Positions 60,980 to 64,000 of a DNA stretch of 64,000 bases are shown one piece after another (the stretch's first letter is position 1; every line of letters begins with the position of its first letter). The DNA is taken from positions 248,001 to 312,000 of the forward strand of contig NZ_BNAF01000003.1 in assembly GCF_014653155.1 (NCBI RefSeq), written 5' to 3'. The translations under genes and the position numbers were made by a program. Below the pieces are notes generated by a model, which saw only the letters and a list, made by a program, of their open reading frames with translations, made no database searches and had not been told where the DNA came from. The DNA is from Sphingobacterium griseoflavum (GTDB taxonomy: Bacteria > Bacteroidota > Bacteroidia > Sphingobacteriales > Sphingobacteriaceae).

Positions 60980-61996
60980 TTAAAGACGGTGCTGTTTGTC
61001 TGAAGGTTTCCAATCGCCTAGAACAGCCGACATTGTATACTGCCGGAGATCCTGTCTGCGCAACTGCCTAGACCAAGATACGCGCTTGGATACATCAGTG
61101 CCGCCGGGGCCTTTGCTACCATATTCTGCGTAAAAGGCTGTTTGCTCCTTGTTGGGGAAGTTCTTGTCTCCCGGCCAAGCATGCCAACCCTCCGAGACGA
61201 TATGCTTGCCCAGTTCGCAGTCGATGAATACCGTTTTCGCATAGGGGCGCCAGGGTCGTCCCAAGTAAACTTGGGTTACTGCACTATCTTTTGCAAGCAG
61301 CGTGCATGCATCAAATACAAAGCCATGCTTGTCATGTGCGGTGGTCGAAGCCGCCGTAATGTAGGAATTGCTCAGGCTCTCTATTTGGCAATGCAGGAAG
61401 TAGGCCGTTGCGGCGCCGAATATAAAATCCGTTGTTCCGGAGATCAAACAATTCTCTATAAAATTTCGTGTGCCCGCTTTGGCCAAGTAAAAGCTGTCTT
61501 GGTTGCCCAAGATATTGCAATTGCGGATGCTGATGCGGTCGCCTTCCGTATGCAGGGCCACCGCTTGTCCTACGCGACCGGCCGTGTTGATGATGGTCAG
61601 ATCCTCCAAGCTACAGTCGTTGGCCGCCATCAGCAGCACGTAGGACGTATAAGTGCTATAGTTCGCATTTCCCGTCACGTCAATACCACGAAAGGGCTTG
61701 CCCGAATAGTCGTCAAAGCTGATGATTGTTTTTTCGCGCCCCTCCCCTTGTAATCGGACATTTCTTTTATAGCCCGGAATCACGATTTTCTCGTGGTAGG
61801 TACCCGCTTTGATATGTATGGTAACCAGCCTTTCCGCATGATCCCTTACTTGGTTGATCGCCTCTTGGATCGTTTTGAAATCAGCATCGCCCGCTTGCGA
61901 TACCACAAGCTCCAGTCGATTGTCCGTCGTTTGTGCGCCCGCTCCCCACAGCAAAAAACACAGGATGGAGCATAGCAGAGTCGTCTTGAGTTGCAT
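60980..61996 (-). CDS. Pectinesterase (CE8)
   Basis: 338 residues with signal peptide MQLKTTLLCSILCFLLWGAGAQ. Right-handed beta-helix: DADFKTIQEAINQVRDHAERLVTIHIKAGTYHEKIVIP, then GNQDSFYL (catalytic Asp; plant enzymes have QDTLY), GTTDFIFGAATAYFLHCQIES (second catalytic Asp), YLGRPWRPYAKTVFIDCELG and GWHAWPG. It demethylates homogalacturonan before lyase or hydrolase attack. The remnant of another gene lies 6 nt upstream on the same strand, and the two probably shared a promoter. Convergent with the GH92 gene. Confidence 0.93.
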   Translation of the reverse strand: MQLKTTLLCSILCFLLWGAGAQTTDNRLELVVSQAGDADFKTIQEAINQVRDHAERLVTIHIKAGTYHEKIVIPGYKRNVRLQGEGREKTIISFDDYSGKPFRGIDVTGNANYSTYTSYVLLMAANDCSLEDLTIINTAGRVGQAVALHTEGDRISIRNCNILGNQDSFYLAKAGTRNFIENCLISGTTDFIFGAATAYFLHCQIESLSNSYITAASTTAHDKHGFVFDACTLLAKDSAVTQVYLGRPWRPYAKTVFIDCELGKHIVSEGWHAWPGDKNFPNKEQTAFYAEYGSKGPGGTDVSKRVSWSRQLRRQDLRQYTMSAVLGDWKPSDKQHRL

Positions 61997-62002
61997 CAGT
62001 AT

Positions 62003-62187
62003 TTATTTTAAAGGTTCTATCCTAAACCAGTCGATTTCGGCATGGCCACTATCGTTGATAGGCGTCTTTCCCTGATCCATCAACACTTTTCGCTCACTCG
62101 GTCCATAGATATTTTTGGAGCGCAGCACCTGCGTGCCGTCGGTGTTGTCAACACGGAGAAAAGCGACAATAGCAGAAAATTATGCAT
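62003..62187 (-). pseudogene. Internally deleted gene remnant upstream of the pectinesterase
   Basis: A 58-codon open frame (62003-62179) ends in TAA 6 nt before the pectinesterase start and has no start codon before an in-frame TAA at 62180-62182. It encodes FSAIVAFLRVDNTDGTQVLR, continuing to a C-terminus AEIDWFRIEPLK, which looks like the last strands of a carbohydrate-binding or concanavalin-like domain. In another frame, an ATG at 62187 opens MHNFLLLSLFSVLTTPTARR, a plausible signal peptide. Simplest reading: the first gene of the operon lost its middle, leaving a signal peptide joined out of frame to a C-terminus. Original function unknown. Confidence 0.55.
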
Positions 62188-62356
62188 CGGAACGATTTTG
62201 GATTTACAGTGGTCATGACAAGGATACAAAATTTCCTCGCGCATCCCAACAGCTAACTATGCAATCGTTACCGGCAACGATTGCGTTTAATTTTATGGAT
62301 TAATGCAAAAAAATGTAGAAATTCAGCGCATAAACCAGCATAAATATAGGACGGTC
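62188..62356. other. Divergent promoter region of the pectin-linked genes
   Basis: Non-coding between the remnant (-) and the acetylesterase (+). It contains the 24-bp palindrome 62261-62284. A second ATG-led extension of the acetylesterase frame (from 62303) is not used in this annotation. No other feature seen. Confidence 0.5.
62261..62284. promoter_or_regulatory. 24-bp near-perfect palindromic operator
   Basis: Half-sites GCAATCGTT (62261-62269) and AACGATTGC (62276-62284) flank ACCGGC; only one of 12 base pairs of symmetry is broken. The central CG and GTTnCCGGnAAC-like core fit LacI-family operators, common regulators of sugar genes. Placement between divergent pectin genes supports joint control. 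Confidence 0.6.
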
Positions 62357-63109
62357 ATGAACAAGAATTTTATTTACGGCTTTGGCAGCCTGATGGTATT
62401 GTTCATTCTATTTGGCTTTTGCAGGCCGCCAGAGAAACTGACGATCTGGATGATGGGCGACTCGACCATGGCCATCAAGGCCGAAAACAAGTATCCGGAA
62501 ACAGGCTGGGGCGTGGCCTTTGCCCAACTATTTGGAGATAACGTGCTGGTTAAGAACACCGCTAAAAACGGACGGAGTACGAAATCGTTCATTCAACAGG
62601 GGCTGTGGGACACCGTCAAACAGGGGCTTCAGGAAGGAGATTACCTGCTTGTGCAGTTTGGGCACAACGACGAAAAAGTCAATAAGCCGAACGTCGGGGT
62701 GACAGTAGATGAATACAAAGCCAATTTGACGCTTTTTGTGCAGGCCGCCCGTGCAAAAAAAGCTAATCCGATTTTAATGACCCCAATTGCGCGTCGCTCT
62801 TTCAGGAATGGAAAGTTGATCAATACCCACCAGGCATACGCACACGCTGTCATGGAATTGGCAGATAGCCTAGACGTTCCGTTGATTGACCTGACAACAC
62901 TCACGGGTGAATTGTTGACAGCAAAGGGTGAGCGCGGATCCAAGGATTATTTTCTACATCTGCCCGAGGGTTCTGTCAACTATCCGGATGGGGTCGTGGA
63001 CAATACCCACCTGAATGTGGAAGGAGCAGGAACTATTGCCCAATTGGTTGCCGCAGCATTGCGACGTCAAGGTATACCGTTGGCCAAAGAATTGAAGAAA
63101 CAATTGTAA
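62357..63109 (+). CDS. Rhamnogalacturonan acetylesterase-like SGNH hydrolase (CE12)
   Basis: 250 residues from the ATG at 62357 (MNKNFIYGFGSLMVLFILFGFC); 18 upstream in-frame codons lack signal-peptide character. Lipoprotein or secreted signal ending near Cys22. SGNH blocks: I GDSTMA (catalytic Ser), II NTAKNGRSTKSF, III FGHNDEK, V DNTHLN (catalytic Asp-His). These match CE12 enzymes that deacetylate rhamnogalacturonan I. It faces the pectinesterase operon across the palindromic operator, and the dehydrogenase gene follows after 9 nt. Confidence 0.92.
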   Translation: MNKNFIYGFGSLMVLFILFGFCRPPEKLTIWMMGDSTMAIKAENKYPETGWGVAFAQLFGDNVLVKNTAKNGRSTKSFIQQGLWDTVKQGLQEGDYLLVQFGHNDEKVNKPNVGVTVDEYKANLTLFVQAARAKKANPILMTPIARRSFRNGKLINTHQAYAHAVMELADSLDVPLIDLTTLTGELLTAKGERGSKDYFLHLPEGSVNYPDGVVDNTHLNVEGAGTIAQLVAAALRRQGIPLAKELKKQL

Positions 63110-63118
63110 ATATATAGC

Positions 63119-64000
63119 ATGAAAAAACTTGTGTGTGTAGAACCGGGCAGCTTTGCCTATGTGGAGGAAGCAATCCCCGAGCCGGGCATCGGGCAATCCT
63201 TATTGCGTGTTCGAAAAATCGGAATATGTGGGACGGATATTCATGCGTTCGCCGGCCGGCAGCCATTTTTCTCCTACCCCCGCGTGCTTGGGCACGAAGT
63301 CGCTGCTGATTTCGTGAAAGGCGATGCCGTGGGATTTTCCGAGGGCGATAAAGTAACGGTGATCCCTTATTTTACCGAAGGAAAAGATATAGCCTCGCGT
63401 ATGGGTAAGGCAAATTGCGCCGCCGATATGCAGGTGCTGGGGGTGCATGTCGACGGGGCCATGGCAGAGTATGTGCTGGTGCCTTCTGGGGCGCTCCGCA
63501 AAGCGGAGGGTCTCGATTATGATGATCTGGTGTTGGTTGAACCCTTGGCTATAGGCGCGCACGGCATACAGCGTGGCGGGATCAATCCGGGGGAATACGT
63601 ATTGGTAATTGGTGCTGGACCAATCGGTCTTGGGATTGTTGCCTTGGCGGCAATTGCCGGAGCGAAGGTGATCGCGCTGGATGTAGATGCCGAACGCCTG
63701 CAACACGCCAAGGATTTGGGCGCACTTCATATCCTCTCCGGCCGGGATGGTCATGTGCAGGAGCGGTTGCAAGAGATTACGCAAGGTGATATGCCGACAT
63801 TATTGTTTGATGCTACGGGCAACACCGCAGCGATCAATAACGCCTTCAACTATATGGCCCATGGTGCGCGTTATGTATTGGTGGGCCTGCAGAAAGAGGA
63901 AATCCACTTCAGCCATCCCGAGTTTCATAAACGCGAAGGGACCTTAATGAGCAGCCGAAATGCCTTAGGCAGCGACTTCCAGTATGTGATGGATCGCTTA
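63119..64000 (+). CDS. Medium-chain zinc-type alcohol dehydrogenase, C-terminus beyond window
   Basis: 294 codons visible from the ATG at 63119 (MKKLVCVEPGSFAYVEEAIPEPG), open at the right edge. MDR family: catalytic-zinc region GICGTDIHAFAG with LGHEV, and Rossmann motif VIGAGPIGLGIVALAAIAGA with Asp in ALDVDAERL typical of NAD preference. The four-cysteine structural zinc lobe is missing: the segment KDIASRMGKANCAADMQ keeps only one Cys. Placement 9 nt after the acetylesterase suggests a role in uronate, galactonate or rhamnose-derived sugar acid metabolism (compare LgoD-type enzymes). The substrate cannot be read from the fragment. Confidence 0.88.
   Translation, partial: MKKLVCVEPGSFAYVEEAIPEPGIGQSLLRVRKIGICGTDIHAFAGRQPFFSYPRVLGHEVAADFVKGDAVGFSEGDKVTVIPYFTEGKDIASRMGKANCAADMQVLGVHVDGAMAEYVLVPSGALRKAEGLDYDDLVLVEPLAIGAHGIQRGGINPGEYVLVIGAGPIGLGIVALAAIAGAKVIALDVDAERLQHAKDLGALHILSGRDGHVQERLQEITQGDMPTLLFDATGNTAAINNAFNYMAHGARYVLVGLQKEEIHFSHPEFHKREGTLMSSRNALGSDFQYVMDRL

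Noticed and set aside
61142..61753. 203-codon plus-strand ORF antisense to the pectinesterase gene.
   Set aside because: Shadow of the CE8 gene, whose catalytic motifs are intact on the minus strand.
1..64000. CRISPR arrays, insertion sequences, prophage, integrases, toxin-antitoxin pairs or restriction genes.
   Set aside because: None seen on either strand; the region is syntenic-looking core genome plus a short glycan region.

Overview
The window is a chromosomal segment of a Bacteroidota bacterium, most likely Sphingobacteriales (Sphingobacterium/Pedobacter-like). Several things point there: GldH, a DUF3078 outer-membrane protein, carboxypeptidase-regulatory-like and Ig-like lipoproteins, a RicT-type PSP1 protein, futalosine hydrolase, Bacteroidota promoter motifs (TTTG / TAnnTTTG), few Shine-Dalgarno sequences, and many glycan-degrading enzymes. 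I see no phage, transposon, integron, CRISPR array or defence island. Roughly the first 56 kb looks like core genome; the last 7.5 kb is accessory glycan metabolism.

Layout. 0-9 kb: a truncated secreted protein, DedA and dnaN (-), then holB-ricT-gldH-lpxK (+), two small Spy-like secreted proteins (+) and dnaA (-). 9-19 kb: dxs (-), scpA (+), and a branched-chain acyl-CoA catabolism group (crotonase, HMG-CoA-lyase-like, acyl-CoA dehydrogenase, acyl-CoA carboxyltransferase, acetoacetyl-CoA synthetase). 19-24 kb: thiL and nadA (-) face nadB and a gamma-carbonic anhydrase (+) across a 0.5-kb AT-rich gap. That gap has two perfect and three near-perfect DnaA boxes and is the best oriC candidate. 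24-30 kb: Ig-like lipoprotein, mnmG, Uup-type ABC-F ATPase and apaG (all -), with two parS-like sites between mnmG and uup. 30-39 kb: an RsmI-like methyltransferase, a membrane protein, Nif3-like and zinc-ribbon proteins, a tricorn-type protease, CPBP protease, DUF2007, cdsA and DUF2461 (all +). 39-45.6 kb: anmK, gcvH, a DUF6263-like protein, pdhB, mqnB, queD, folE and an O-methyltransferase. 45.6-50 kb: a peptidoglycan module of two tandem glucosaminidase-LysM proteins, two envelope proteins and an amidase lipoprotein. 50-56 kb: SSS symporter, small membrane protein and large PIG-L deacetylase, then peroxiredoxin-thioredoxin-DUF6952, and tRNA-Arg(CCU).

56.6-64 kb: GH20 hexosaminidase, GH92 mannosidase, CE8 pectinesterase, a broken gene remnant, a CE12 rhamnogalacturonan acetylesterase and the start of a medium-chain dehydrogenase. 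This looks like part of one or two polysaccharide-utilisation regions without SusC/SusD in view. A 24-bp near-perfect palindrome with a central CG, as in LacI-family operators, sits in the divergent promoter between the pectinesterase operon and the acetylesterase.

The most notable points are the origin region (oriC candidate 12 kb from dnaA, with parS sites within 7 kb), a GH92 enzyme with Gln where the family general-acid Glu is expected, an internally deleted gene in front of the pectinesterase, and an uncharacterised symporter/small-protein/PIG-L gene set. No clearly unprecedented system was found.
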